A stretch of 64,000 nucleotides of DNA from Siccirubricoccus deserti (GCF_014283215.1 NZ_JACOMF010000017.1:51288-115287); one strand, 5' to 3'; shown: positions 34,267-43,357, counted from the first letter of the stretch. A program made the numbers and translations. Notes: a model not told the origin generated them from the sequence alone.

Positions 34267-35658
34267 CTACAACGCGGGGCGGCGGGCGCGGTGCGGCGTC
34301 GCCGCCTCCAGCGCCGCGGCCGCCCGCAGCACCGTCGCCTCGTCGAAATAACGGCCGATGATCTGGGCGTTCAGCGGCATGCCGGCGGCATCGAAGCCGG
34401 AGAGCACGCTCATCGCCGGATGGCCGGAGATGTTCGCCACATTCATCGCGCTCTCGCGGGTGAAGGCGAGCACGCCGGCGGCATCCTCGAAGCGCGGCGC
34501 GACGCGGAAGGCGCCCGGCAGCAGCAGCAGGTCGCACAGGCCGAAGAGCGCATCGGTGGCGCGCGCCAGCACCCGGCGCAGCCGTTGCGCCGCCAGGTAG
34601 TCGGCCGCCCGCACCAGGCTGCCGCTGGTCATCTTGTCGCGCAGCGCCTGGCCCATCAGCGCGGCGCGCTCGCAGAAATCCGCCTCATGGATGGAATGGG
34701 ATTCCGACCAATTGATGATGCTGGCGGCGCGGCGGTAGTCGGCGAGCGGCGCCGGCAGGGCGACCTCGACCAGCCGTGCCCCCTGCCCTTCCAGCACCCG
34801 GGCGCTGGCGGCGATGCCCTCGGCGATTTCCGGCGTCACCCCTGGGCCGACATCGGCCACCACGCCGATGGTCAGCCCGGCGACGCCGCCGTGCAGCGCG
34901 GCGCGGTAGTCGGGCACCGGCGCATCGGCGCTGCCGGGATCCTCCGGGTCGTGGCCGGCGATGACGCCGAGCACCACGGCGCTGTCCTCGGCGGTCCAGC
35001 ACAGCGCACCGGTGACATCGAGCGACCAGCAATTCGGCAGCACCCCGGCCCGGCTGGTCCGGCCATAGGTGGATTTCAGCCCGGCCAGGCCACAGGCCGC
35101 CGCCGGCAGGCGGATGGAGCCGCCGGTGTCGGAGCCGAGGGCGAAGGGCGCCAGCCCGGCCGCCACCGCCGCCTCGCTGCCGGTGGAGGAGCCGCCGGTG
35201 AAGCGCGCCGCATCCCAGGGGTTGCGCGCCACCGGGAAGGGCAGGTCGTGGTACACCGCGCCATTGCCGGTGCCGTATTCCCAGGTGTTCAGCTTGCCGA
35301 GCAGGATGGCGCCCGCCGCCTGGAGCCGGGTGATGAGCTGTGCGGTCCGGTCCGGCACGAACTCCAGCATCAGCCGCGAACCGGCCGTGGTCCGCACCCC
35401 GGCGGTGAAGTAGTTGTCCTTCACCGCGAAGGGCACGCCATGCAGCGGCCCGCGCCAGCGCCCGGCGGCGATCTCCGCCTCGGCGGCGCGGGCGGCGGCC
35501 AGTGCCGGCCCGGCCAGCGGGGTGATATAGGCCTTCACCGCGCCATCCACCGCGGCAATGCGGTCGAGCAACGCCTGCACATAGGCAACCGGCGAGAGCT
35601 TCCGCGCGGCGATCAGCCGCCCCGCCTCGGTGGCGGACAGCAGGCAGGGGTTGTCCAT
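34267..35658 (-). CDS. Amidase signature-family hydrolase
   Basis: 463 aa from the ATG at 35658 (GAGGTGA 5 bases upstream; a GTG at 35664 lacks a comparable site). Triad: Lys80 (FAVKDNYF), the Ser in GGSSTGSEAAV and nucleophile Ser181 in SDTGGSIRLPAAACG. A separate amidase from the one downstream, only moderately similar in motif context. It is followed by the AtzG-like gene after 9 bases. Cytosolic; substrate not known. Confidence 0.93.
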   Translation of the reverse strand: MDNPCLLSATEAGRLIAARKLSPVAYVQALLDRIAAVDGAVKAYITPLAGPALAAARAAEAEIAAGRWRGPLHGVPFAVKDNYFTAGVRTTAGSRLMLEFVPDRTAQLITRLQAAGAILLGKLNTWEYGTGNGAVYHDLPFPVARNPWDAARFTGGSSTGSEAAVAAGLAPFALGSDTGGSIRLPAAACGLAGLKSTYGRTSRAGVLPNCWSLDVTGALCWTAEDSAVVLGVIAGHDPEDPGSADAPVPDYRAALHGGVAGLTIGVVADVGPGVTPEIAEGIAASARVLEGQGARLVEVALPAPLADYRRAASIINWSESHSIHEADFCERAALMGQALRDKMTSGSLVRAADYLAAQRLRRVLARATDALFGLCDLLLLPGAFRVAPRFEDAAGVLAFTRESAMNVANISGHPAMSVLSGFDAAGMPLNAQIIGRYFDEATVLRAAAALEAATPHRARRPAL

Positions 35659-35755
35659 TCTCACCTCAGGTCATCGGCCCGGCCAGCACCGGGCAAGGGT
35701 TCGCAGAGACCATGGAGGCGCGCGGTGCGCCATCCGGAATCGGTGGGCGATCCGC

Positions 35756-36826
35756 TCACTCCCCGGCCGCCGGCACCCCGCGCGGCGTGCCGCCACGGCG
35801 GTGCAGCAGGCGGAACACCGGCGGTGTCAGCAGCGCCACCAGGAAGATGCGGAAGACCTGCAGCGTGACCACCAGTGCGACCTCGAGGCCGAGGGTCTTG
35901 GCGGTCAGGCTCATCTCGGCCACGCCACCCGGCGCGGTGCCGAGCAGCATGGCGCCGAGCGGCCGCCCGGTGACCAGCGCCAGCCCACCGGCCACCGCGG
36001 CGCAGCCCAGCATCAGCAGCGCCACATGCAGCAGCGCCGCCGGGGTGAAGCGCCGCACCCGCGCCAGCATGCCTCGGTCGAAGGCGGCGCCGAGCTGCGC
36101 GCCGAGCGCCACCTGCGCCACTGCCGACATCCAGCCCGGCACGCTGCTCAGCGTGACGCCGCAGGCGGTCAGCACCGCGCTGACGGCGAGCGGCCCCAGC
36201 ATCCACCCCGCCTTCAGCCCCAGCCGGATCAGCAGCAGCGCACCCGCGAGGCCGAGCGCGTAGAGCCCGAGGAAGCCCGGCAGCCAGAAGGGCAGCGCCA
36301 TGGCGATGGCCGGATGCTCGCCATGCATGCCGAGCACCGCCATGATGTTCGGCATCAGGATCACCACAGCGCAGACCCTGAGCAGCTGCGCCACGGCCAC
36401 CGGCGCGCCATGCCCGCCATAGGCCTCCGCCAGCATCGCCATGTCGGCGGCCCCGCCGGGGATGGAGGCGAACCAGGCGGTGGCCATGTCCACCCGGCCG
36501 AGCCGCGCCAGCAGCCAGGCCAGCGCGCCGCCGACCGCGAGGGTGGAGCCGGCCGCCATGACGAGCAGCGGCAGGTTGGCGAGCATCAGCGCCGCGGTCG
36601 CCGGGGTGAAGTAGAGGCCGAGCGCGACGCCCACGACGACGAAGCAGTAGTTCCGCGCATGCCGTGACGCCTCGGCCGGCAGGCCGGATAGCCGCGCCAC
36701 GGCGATCGCGACCAACGCCCCGATCAGCCAGGGCAGCGGCAGATGCAGCACCGCGAAGATGGCGCCACCCGCGCCACCGATGCCGGCACCCAGAAGGAGC
36801 CGGAGCCATGCCAGTGGAATTCGCAA
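35756..36826 (-). CDS. AbrB-family membrane protein (PF05145-type)
   Basis: 356 aa, about nine or ten hydrophobic helices, with the duplicated AbrB/ammonia-monooxygenase-like pattern: the repeat PLPWLIGALVAI and later helices such as FRIFLVALLTPPVFRLL. The motif SIPGGAADMAML near 120 and its counterpart TAPGGVAEMSLTAKTLG are typical of this family. The only in-frame start at the family-conserved position is TTG at 36826, directly after an upstream stop. It lies 6 bases after the stop of the peptide-type binding protein and probably follows it in an operon. Function is generally unknown; transport is suspected. Confidence 0.85.
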   Translation of the reverse strand: MRIPLAWLRLLLGAGIGGAGGAIFAVLHLPLPWLIGALVAIAVARLSGLPAEASRHARNYCFVVVGVALGLYFTPATAALMLANLPLLVMAAGSTLAVGGALAWLLARLGRVDMATAWFASIPGGAADMAMLAEAYGGHGAPVAVAQLLRVCAVVILMPNIMAVLGMHGEHPAIAMALPFWLPGFLGLYALGLAGALLLIRLGLKAGWMLGPLAVSAVLTACGVTLSSVPGWMSAVAQVALGAQLGAAFDRGMLARVRRFTPAALLHVALLMLGCAAVAGGLALVTGRPLGAMLLGTAPGGVAEMSLTAKTLGLEVALVVTLQVFRIFLVALLTPPVFRLLHRRGGTPRGVPAAGE

Positions 36827-36832
36827 ATGCCG

Positions 36833-38437
36833 CTATCCGAAATGCACTGGGGTGAGATCCTGGAACCAGCTTTGCGCCTGCGTAAACCCCCGCAGCCGCG
36901 GGCCGAGGGCGCGCGGGTTCAGGTCATGCACCACCCAGAGCCACATCGCCTGGTCAACGATGCGGTCGTGCAGCCGGGCAAGGATGCGGTCCTGCTCCTC
37001 CGGATCGAAGGCGAGCTTGGCCTCGGCGGCCAGGGCATCCGCCTCCGGATCGGCGAAGCCGCCCCAGTTGAAGCCCTGCGGCGGGGTGAGGCGCGACCAG
37101 CTGGTGGCAATCAGGCCGATGTCAGGGTCCCAGAATCCCCAGGAGTTGTTGATGCCGGCAACGCCGCGATTCTCCTGGGCGGCGGCACCGGCGCGGCGGC
37201 GGGCCCTGAGCGCCTCCCATTCCAGCACGTCGAACTCGACCGTGACGCCGACGGCGGCGAGGTTCTGCTGGATGAAGTCGTTCATCGCCAGGGGCTGCAT
37301 CTGGCCGGAGCCGCTGGTGGAGATGCCGAATTTCAGCTTCAGCGGATTGCGCGGACCGTAGCCGGCCTCGGCCAGCAGCCGCCGCGCCGTCTCCGGGTCA
37401 TGGGTGATGCGGAAGCCCGGATTGCCGAACCAGGGATGGCCGCGGTTGATCATGCCCTCCGCCGGCATGGCGGTGCCGGCAAGCAGGGTGACCAGCCCTT
37501 CCCGGTCGATCGCCAGGTTCAGCGCGCGGCGCACCCGCACATCCCGGGTCGGCGCATCCGGCAGGGTGGAGAGCTGGTAGGGCCAGATATGCGGGTAGAG
37601 GTTGGTCACGATCTGCATCCCGGCGCTGCGCAGCCGCGGCAGCGCATCGGGCGGCGGCGCCTCGATCCAGTCGACCTGGCCGGAGAGCAGGGCGGAGACG
37701 CGGGTGTTGGGGTCGGGGATGGTCAGCAGCACCTGCCGCTCGGTCTTCGGGATGCGGTCGGGGTCCCAGTATGTCGCATTGCGCAACAGTTCCGCCCGCT
37801 GCCGCGGCACCAGCCTCTCCAGCATCCAGGGGCCGGTACCGGAGGGGCGCATCGCCACCCGGTTCCAGTCCCGCCCCATCTCCTCCCACCGCCGCGGGGA
37901 GGAGATGAAGATGCTGCTGACCTGGTATGGGAAGACCGCGTCGGGCTGTTTCGTCGTGATCTGCACTGTCATCGGGTCGAGGGCGCGGTAGCCGGCGATG
38001 GGCGCGACATAGGTTGCCGCCTGCACCGCCTGGGCGCCGTCGAATTGCGGCGCCTCCCGCCGCATCAGCTTGTCGAGGTTCCAGACCACGTCATCCGCGG
38101 TGAAGGCGGAGCCGTCGTGGAAGGTGACGCCGGGGCGGAGGCGGAAGGTCCAGACCGTGCGGGTCTCGCGGTCCACCTCCCAGGACAGGGCAAGGCCGGG
38201 GCGGTGCCGGGCGGCGATGTCGCGCTTCGAGAGGTCCCAGTTGATCAGGCAATCGTAGAGCTGGTAGCCGATGAAGCGCTGGCCCTCGCCGCCCTGGCTC
38301 GGCTGGCCGGTGGTCAGCGGGATATCGGCCAAAGTGGTGCCGACCCGCAGCACCGGATCCGCCGCCTCGGCCCGGGCCAGGGGCAGCAGCGCGCCGCCCG
38401 CGGAAGCCTTCAGGATGTGCCGCCGTCGTATCGCCAT
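36833..38437 (-). CDS. Family-5 ABC solute-binding protein (peptide/nickel type)
   Basis: 534 aa. The N-terminus RRRHILKASAGGALLPLARA is a Tat-like signal peptide, so export folded is likely. SBP_bac_5 features include GVTFHDGSAFTADDVVWNLD and GYGPRNPLKLKFGIST. GGAGG precedes the ATG. No permease or ATPase gene adjoins it, so it may serve a distant ABC importer. It lies immediately before the AbrB-like gene (6-base gap), suggesting a shared substrate (inference). Confidence 0.92.
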   Translation of the reverse strand: MAIRRRHILKASAGGALLPLARAEAADPVLRVGTTLADIPLTTGQPSQGGEGQRFIGYQLYDCLINWDLSKRDIAARHRPGLALSWEVDRETRTVWTFRLRPGVTFHDGSAFTADDVVWNLDKLMRREAPQFDGAQAVQAATYVAPIAGYRALDPMTVQITTKQPDAVFPYQVSSIFISSPRRWEEMGRDWNRVAMRPSGTGPWMLERLVPRQRAELLRNATYWDPDRIPKTERQVLLTIPDPNTRVSALLSGQVDWIEAPPPDALPRLRSAGMQIVTNLYPHIWPYQLSTLPDAPTRDVRVRRALNLAIDREGLVTLLAGTAMPAEGMINRGHPWFGNPGFRITHDPETARRLLAEAGYGPRNPLKLKFGISTSGSGQMQPLAMNDFIQQNLAAVGVTVEFDVLEWEALRARRRAGAAAQENRGVAGINNSWGFWDPDIGLIATSWSRLTPPQGFNWGGFADPEADALAAEAKLAFDPEEQDRILARLHDRIVDQAMWLWVVHDLNPRALGPRLRGFTQAQSWFQDLTPVHFG

Positions 38438-38471
38438 ACGCCTGCCTCCGATCCGGAGCAGGCTTATGCAA

Positions 38472-40091
38472 TCAGCGTGCCGGACTGGCCCTGCTGTCTC
38501 GCGCCTCGATGAAGCTCGTCAGATTCTCCAGCCGGTCCGCCTCGCTGGCCGGCTTGTCGGTGCGGATGCGGGCGATGCGAGGGAAGCGCAGCGCCACCCC
38601 GGATTTGTGCCGGCTGCTGCGTTGCGCGGCGTCGAAGATCACCTCCAGCACCAGCGCCTTCTCCACCTCCCGCACCGGGCCGAAGCGGCCGGTGGTGTGA
38701 TTGCGGATCCAGCGGTCGAGCCAGGCAAGCTCCGCGTCCGTATAGCCGGAATAGGCCTTGCCGACCGGCACCAGCTCCTCCCCGCCCGCCCCGTCCGGCC
38801 GCCACAGCCCGAAGGTATAGTCGCTGTAGAAGCTGCTGCGCTTGCCATGGCCGCGCTGGGCGTACATCAGCACCGCGTCGATCGAGAGCGGGTCGCGCTT
38901 CCACTTCCACCAGAGGCCCTTCTGCCGTCCGGCGACATAGGGGCTGTCGGCGCGCTTCAACATCAGCCCCTCGATCGAGGCGGCGCGCGCCCCGTCGCGG
39001 ATGCCGGAAAGCTGGGCAACCGAGGCGAAGGCGATCTGCGGCGAGAGGTCCAGCCGCGCCGGCGCCACCCGGCCCACCCATTGCTCAAGCCTTGCCCGCC
39101 GGGCGTCGAAGGGCAGCGGGCGGAGATCCTCGGTGCCCTCGAACAGCAGGTCGTAGAGCCGGACGCCGACCGGATAGTCCTGCTGCATCTTCGCCGTCAC
39201 CGATTTCCGGTTCAGCCGCTGCTGCAGGTCGGCGAAGGGCGCGACCACGCCATCGCGCATCACCAGCAGCTCGCCATCCAGCACGGCGTGGAACTCCATG
39301 GCGGCGATGATTTCCGGGAAGGCGCCCGAGACATCCTCGCCGCCACGGCTCCACAGCCGCCGCCCGCCCGGGCCGGCGGTGAGCTGGACCCGGATGCCGT
39401 CCCATTTCCACTCCGCCCGCCAGGCCGTCGGGTCCAGCGCGGTAACATCGGCATCCTCCAGCGGATGCGCCAGCATCAGCGGGCGGAATACCGGGGCGTC
39501 GCGCGGGTCGGGGCGCTCGGCGCAGCCTTCCAGCCAGCGGAACAGCGGCAGGTAGGGCGGTGCGACGCCATGCCAGACCTCCTCGATCTCCTCGACCGGC
39601 TTACCCGCCCATTCGGCCAGCGCCAGCCGGGCGAGCCGGCCGGAGACACCGACCCGGAGGCCGCCGGTGATCAGCTTGATAAGGGCCAGCCGGCTGCTGG
39701 CATCCAGCCGGTCCAGCCAGCCGGCGATCAATCCGGGCAGCTCCGCCTTTGGCGTCAGCTCCAGTGCCTCCACCACCTCCGCGATGGTCGGGGCCGGCGC
39801 ATTGGTCCCGGCCCGCTCTGGCCAGATCAATGCCACCGTCTCGGCGAAATCGCCGACATAGTCATGGCTGAGGGTAAGCAGCACCGGATCGGTGCGGCTG
39901 GCCACCATGTCGCGGATCAGCGCCGGCTTGGCGGCGGTGAACACCAGCTCCCCGGTCAGCGCGGCCAGGCCGATGCCGCGTTCCGGGTCGGGCTGGGCGG
40001 CGAACCAGTCGCGCAACAGGGCCAGCTTGGCGTTGCGGCCGGGGGTGAAGACCAGGCGTTCGAGCAGTTCGGCGAAGGCGGGAACGCTCAT
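38472..40091 (-). CDS. ATP-dependent DNA ligase (ligase-associated DNA repair type)
   Basis: 539 aa. The adenylation motif EWKWDGIR contains the AMP-accepting lysine Lys229; LDGELLVM, EGLMLKR and WWKWKRDP are the further nucleotidyltransferase motifs. The N-terminal helical domain begins FAELLERLVFTPGRNAKL, typical of the stand-alone bacterial ligases that sit with an exonuclease and an Lhr-like helicase. The ATG at 40091 matches that family's start; an ATG at 40160 would add 23 poorly conserved residues. The associated exonuclease is at 41064-42092, separated by one gene on the opposite strand. Confidence 0.93.
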   Translation of the reverse strand: MSVPAFAELLERLVFTPGRNAKLALLRDWFAAQPDPERGIGLAALTGELVFTAAKPALIRDMVASRTDPVLLTLSHDYVGDFAETVALIWPERAGTNAPAPTIAEVVEALELTPKAELPGLIAGWLDRLDASSRLALIKLITGGLRVGVSGRLARLALAEWAGKPVEEIEEVWHGVAPPYLPLFRWLEGCAERPDPRDAPVFRPLMLAHPLEDADVTALDPTAWRAEWKWDGIRVQLTAGPGGRRLWSRGGEDVSGAFPEIIAAMEFHAVLDGELLVMRDGVVAPFADLQQRLNRKSVTAKMQQDYPVGVRLYDLLFEGTEDLRPLPFDARRARLEQWVGRVAPARLDLSPQIAFASVAQLSGIRDGARAASIEGLMLKRADSPYVAGRQKGLWWKWKRDPLSIDAVLMYAQRGHGKRSSFYSDYTFGLWRPDGAGGEELVPVGKAYSGYTDAELAWLDRWIRNHTTGRFGPVREVEKALVLEVIFDAAQRSSRHKSGVALRFPRIARIRTDKPASEADRLENLTSFIEARDSRASPAR

Positions 40092-40171
40092 GCTGCCCGC
40101 CTGCCGAGCGGCAACATCACTTTTTTGTGTGGTCGGTCCGGCGTTTTCAGGCAAAAGCATGGCCTGTGCCT

Positions 40172-40972
40172 ATGCCGCCCCCTCCCGCCCCGTCGCCGGA
40201 CGCCGCAATCCGTTTCCTGACCGCAGAAGCGGCGGCGGAGCCGCCCGGCCCGAGCTTTTCGATCTGCACCCTGGTCAATGACCGGGCGCAGTACGCCGCG
40301 ATGGTCGAGAGCTTCACCGCGGGCGGTTTTGGCCCCGAGGTCGCCGAGTTCATCGCCCTCGACACCACCGGCAACCTCCGCTGCGATGCCTTCCAGGGCA
40401 TTCCCCGGCTGCTGGCCGCGGCAAGCCGGCGCTACGTCGTGCTCTGCCACCAGGATGTCCGGCTGCTGGAGGATGGGGCGGCGGTGCTGCTCGCCCGCCT
40501 CGCCGAGCTGGATCGGCTGGATCCGCACTGGGCGCTGGCCGGCAATGCCGGCGGCACCGCGGCCGGCGGCCTCGCCATCCGGATCTCCGACCCGCATGGC
40601 GAGGGCCAGCGGCGCGGCGCCCTGCCGGCCCGCGCGGTCAGCCTCGATGAGAATTTCATCGTGCTGCGGCGCGCCGCGCCGGTCGGGCTGTCGGCCGATA
40701 TGGCGGGTTTCCACCTCTATGGCGCCGATCTCTGCCTGCAGGCACGGCTCGCCGGGCGCAGCGCCTGGGTGATCGATTTCCATCTCCGCCATCTCAGCCC
40801 CGGCCGCCGGGATGTCGCCTTCGACCGGGCACAGGTGGAATTCGAGCGGAAATACGCTCAGCTCTTCGCCGGCGTCCGCCGCATCCGCACCACCTGCACC
40901 GAACTGCGCCTGCGGCGCAGCTGGATCGGGCAGTGGCTGCGGCGGCGGCGCCTGGCCCGGCTGCAAGGCTAG
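40172..40972 (+). CDS. Glycosyltransferase-like protein
   Basis: About 266 aa; ATG at 40172 with in-frame upstream starts possible (GTG at 40166). It looks like a GT-A fold: FSICTLVNDRAQYAAMVESF, then CHQDVRLLEDGAAVL (HQD motif near the DxD site), then HLYGADLCLQARLAGRSAWV and DFHLRHLSPGRRDV. A basic C-terminal tail follows. It sits divergently between the DNA ligase and its partner exonuclease, an arrangement I would not expect, so a role in repair is not implied. Confidence 0.7.
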   Translation: MPPPPAPSPDAAIRFLTAEAAAEPPGPSFSICTLVNDRAQYAAMVESFTAGGFGPEVAEFIALDTTGNLRCDAFQGIPRLLAAASRRYVVLCHQDVRLLEDGAAVLLARLAELDRLDPHWALAGNAGGTAAGGLAIRISDPHGEGQRRGALPARAVSLDENFIVLRRAAPVGLSADMAGFHLYGADLCLQARLAGRSAWVIDFHLRHLSPGRRDVAFDRAQVEFERKYAQLFAGVRRIRTTCTELRLRRSWIGQWLRRRRLARLQG

Positions 40973-40974
40973 GA

Positions 40975-40993
40975 CGGATCGCGGAGGGGCGTG
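40975..40993. repeat. GGATCGCGGAGGGGCG repeat, copy 2
   Basis: CGGATCGCGGAGGGGCGTG starts 2 bases after the glycosyltransferase-like stop. Same core as 25444-25466. A decayed stem (GAACCCAATCCACT) follows near 41040, as it does at copy 1. Confidence 0.65.
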
Positions 40994-41063
40994 CACGCCC
41001 TGCAAACAACAGGCTGTCGCGGAACGGCGTTCAGGCATGAACCCAATCCACTTGGTCCCCGGC

Positions 41064-42092
41064 TCAGGCGGCATGCACCGCCTCATCATCCTCGCCGAGG
41101 CCGACCAGGTGCAGCGCCCGGCCGCGGATGCCGCGCTGCGCCAGGGCATGCACCAGCGCATCGTCGCGGCCGTGGGTCACCCAGACCTCCGGCGCCCCCA
41201 CCTCGTCGATGGTACGGTTGAGGTCGTCCCAATCGGCATGGTCGGAGATCACCAGTGGCAGTTCCACCCCGCCCTGCTTCGCCCGCTGCCGCACCCGCAT
41301 CCAGCCCGAGGCCATGCAGACCACCGGATCCTCCAGCCGCCGCGCCCAGCGGTCGGCGATCGCCGAGGGCGGCGCCAGCACGATGGCGCCGCGCAGCGCC
41401 GCCTTGTCGGCGATGGTGGCCGGACGCAGCTCGCCCAGTTCAATGCCGAATTCCTGGTACAGCCGACACAGCGGCAGCAGCGCGCCATGCAGGTAGACCG
41501 GCGCCTGCCACCCCGCCGCACGCAGCAGCGCGATCAGCCGTTGCGCCTTGCCAAGCGCATAGGCGCCGATGACATGGGTGCGCTCCGGGAACAGCGCCAG
41601 GCTGCGCAACAGTTTCGCCACTTCATGGGCCGGCGGCGGGTGGCGGAACACCGGCAGGGCGAAGGTCGCCTCGGTGACGAAGACATCGCAGGGCACCGGT
41701 TCGAACCCCCGGCAGGTCGGATCGGGTTGGCGCTTGTAGTCGCCGGAGACCACGGCCCGCGCCCCCCGCCACTCCAGCACCACCTGGGCCGAGCCAAGCA
41801 CATGTCCGGCCGGCGCCAGCCACAGGGTCACGCCGCCGAGGTCCAGCCGCTCGCCCGGCGGCAGCGCCTGCTGGCTGCCACCGGCGGCGGCCTCGCCCAT
41901 CCTCGCCCGCATGATGGCGAGTGTCTCCGGCGTCGCCAGCACCGCGGCATGGCCGGGCCGGGCGTGGTCGGCATGGCCATGGGTGATGACCGCGCGCGGC
42001 ACCGGACGCGGCGGGTCGATCCAGAGGTCGGCAGGGAGGCAATGGAGGCCCTGCGGCGTCACCCGCAGCCAGGTTTCGGGGTGGGGGATCAT
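41064..42092 (-). CDS. Ligase-associated DNA damage response exonuclease (metallo-beta-lactamase fold)
   Basis: 342 aa beta-lactamase/CPSF-like nuclease. The metal motif HGHADH (His38, His40, Asp42, His43) is intact, with the later metal histidines in PAGHVLGSAQVVLEW and SDHADWDDL. The opening sequence and order resemble the exonuclease group (TIGR04122-type) found beside ATP-dependent ligases and the Lhr-like helicase. No such helicase, nor a PdeM endonuclease, is seen in this window. Presumed role: end processing before ligase sealing. Confidence 0.88.
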   Translation of the reverse strand: MIPHPETWLRVTPQGLHCLPADLWIDPPRPVPRAVITHGHADHARPGHAAVLATPETLAIMRARMGEAAAGGSQQALPPGERLDLGGVTLWLAPAGHVLGSAQVVLEWRGARAVVSGDYKRQPDPTCRGFEPVPCDVFVTEATFALPVFRHPPPAHEVAKLLRSLALFPERTHVIGAYALGKAQRLIALLRAAGWQAPVYLHGALLPLCRLYQEFGIELGELRPATIADKAALRGAIVLAPPSAIADRWARRLEDPVVCMASGWMRVRQRAKQGGVELPLVISDHADWDDLNRTIDEVGAPEVWVTHGRDDALVHALAQRGIRGRALHLVGLGEDDEAVHAA

Positions 42093-42479
42093 ACTGGCTC
42101 ATATAGGGGCAGTATCGCGCTTCAACCGCTCGTGGCGGAGTGCAGCGGCTCAACCCAAGCCACGAGCCAGATGGAACCGGGCCAAGGCAGGAACATGCCG
42201 CTTCGATCGGCACGTGGCTGACACGGTGCCAGCGCCTGTCCGTGCCGGCCGCGACCGCCACCATGGGTAGCGGCGAGGCGACGGTCGGCGAGCCAGGGCG
42301 GCGGCTGGCGTGGCGATGCTGCATCGCCGTCAATACCCGGCCCGGATGGGTCCAGATCAGGAGGGGCCGAAGCCCGAAACGCTGGCGGCGCTATCGCCTG
42401 GAGACAGAAGCGCCCGCCGCGGCAACCGGGCGGGCGTCGATCCTGTGCGAAGCTGGCCTGTCAGTTACCGACCGGCATC
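42093..42479. other. Gene-poor region after the exonuclease
   Basis: About 390 bases before the small membrane ORF. Open frames exist on both strands but none shows a convincing start, family motif or codon pattern. It marks the start of an accessory stretch lasting to about 43.9 kb. Confidence 0.5.
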
Positions 42480-42653
42480 CTACCGAACAAACCAGATGAT
42501 CAGGAGCGGTGAGGCCAGGATCGCCACCGCCGCGATGCGGAACAGGACAACCGCGAGGTTGGCGGATGCCAACGCCACAAGGCCGGCGATCCCACCAGGC
42601 GCGGGGGACAGGTCTTCATTGAGGATTTCGGCTAATGAGACTTGGGACACCAT
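42480..42653 (-). CDS. Small hydrophobic membrane protein, 57 aa
   Basis: ATG at 42653 with AAGGTGG about 7 bases upstream and a TAG stop. Residues 1-20 (MVSQVSLAEILNEDLSPAPG) are polar; 21-55 are almost wholly hydrophobic (GIAGLVALASANLAVVLF then IAAVAILASPLLIIWFV), consistent with one long or two short membrane helices. No family recognised. Length, ribosome site and composition support a real gene, in an otherwise empty region. Confidence 0.5.
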   Translation of the reverse strand: MVSQVSLAEILNEDLSPAPGGIAGLVALASANLAVVLFRIAAVAILASPLLIIWFVR

Positions 42654-42996
42654 GTGACCGCCACCTTCACGATCCGGCTGATCACGGCATCGTGTTGAAG
42701 CCGAAGATCGCAGGTATTCGGCGCCCGTTCAAATCACGATTGGCCTCGCGAGGACCAGGCAGAGGGGTTGTCGGACCTATCCGTCGTTTGCGGGAGACCA
42801 GCGGGCACCGGCATGGCTCCGCAGCCGGCGGTCGCGCCTTCTTGTAACAGGCGGGGCGCCTTCCTGGCGGCCGCCTGGCGATGGGTGGCGACCATTGCCG
42901 CAGGACTGGCCTCGCTCCACGCCGCGTAAGTGCGCTCAAGCTGCGCCCGCGCGATGATCTGCATTGGTCAGAGGCAGGTCATCGGTGGTTTTGAAT
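42654..42996. other. Gene-poor region
   Basis: About 340 bases. A minus-strand frame beginning MQIIARAQLERTYAAW at 42964 stays open to 42734 but has no clear ribosome site or homologue known to me, and may be a fragment of a lost gene. Nothing else stands out. Confidence 0.4.
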
Positions 42997-43239
42997 TCAG
43001 TCCCAGGCCTGGCGGTCGATCCATTCGTCGACCGCAGCGAGGCTGGCCGCGGTCGATTGCATCTGCTTGTCGGCCTCATCCTCCCGACCGGCTGGGCATG
43101 TCCCCTCTCCGGTCTGGTCGCGCCCGGGCCGGCAGAGGGCCTCGCCCTCCACCACCGTTCGGGCGCCGCAGCGCGGACAGGATGCCGGCGCTCACCCCTC
43201 GCCCGGCATCGGCGGGGCGGTGGCTTTCTGGTCACTCAT
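42997..43239 (-). pseudogene. Zinc-ribbon-like small protein with one in-frame TGA
   Basis: Reading from ATG at 43239: MSDQKATAPPMPGEG, then TGA at 43192-43194, then, in the same frame, APASCPRCGARTVVEGEALC to a stop at 42997. The segment contains CPRC and a downstream Cys pair resembling a zinc ribbon, and ends AAVDEWIDRQAWD. Open frame and plausible composition on both sides of a single stop suggest a recently broken gene of 80 codons. Alternatives: start after the TGA at a GTG, or recoding, for which no Sec signal was sought successfully. Confidence 0.45.
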
Positions 43240-43255
43240 GGCTACTGCCGTTCCG

Positions 43256-43280
43256 GGAACCACACGGACGCATAATTGTT
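43256..43280 (+). promoter_or_regulatory. EcfG-like promoter motif upstream of the IS remnant
   Basis: GGAAC at 43256-43260, 16 bases, then TGTT at 43277-43280, resembling the alphaproteobacterial EcfG consensus (GGAAC, 16-17 bases, yGTT). The GGAAC is part of the palindrome GTTCCGGGAAC. It points into the decayed transposase at 43358. Confidence 0.4.
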
Positions 43281-43357
43281 CTGGATGGATCTCGACTCTG
43301 TCTCCGTTGCGTTGGTCACGGCTGATCTGATTTAAGCTCTCCGGGCAGGCTTGGGCG

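Noticed and set aside
30764..34351. Very long plus-strand open frame antisense to PEPC and amidase
   Set aside because: Same GC artefact; the opposite strand carries catalytic motifs of known enzymes.
41698..41707. GGTTCGAACC resembling a tRNA T-arm
   Set aside because: It lies inside the exonuclease coding sequence and no acceptor stem or anticodon arm can be drawn around it.
43192..43194. TGA as a selenocysteine codon in the zinc-ribbon frame
   Set aside because: No Sec insertion hairpin was recognised after the TGA, and a nonsense mutation in a decaying region is simpler.
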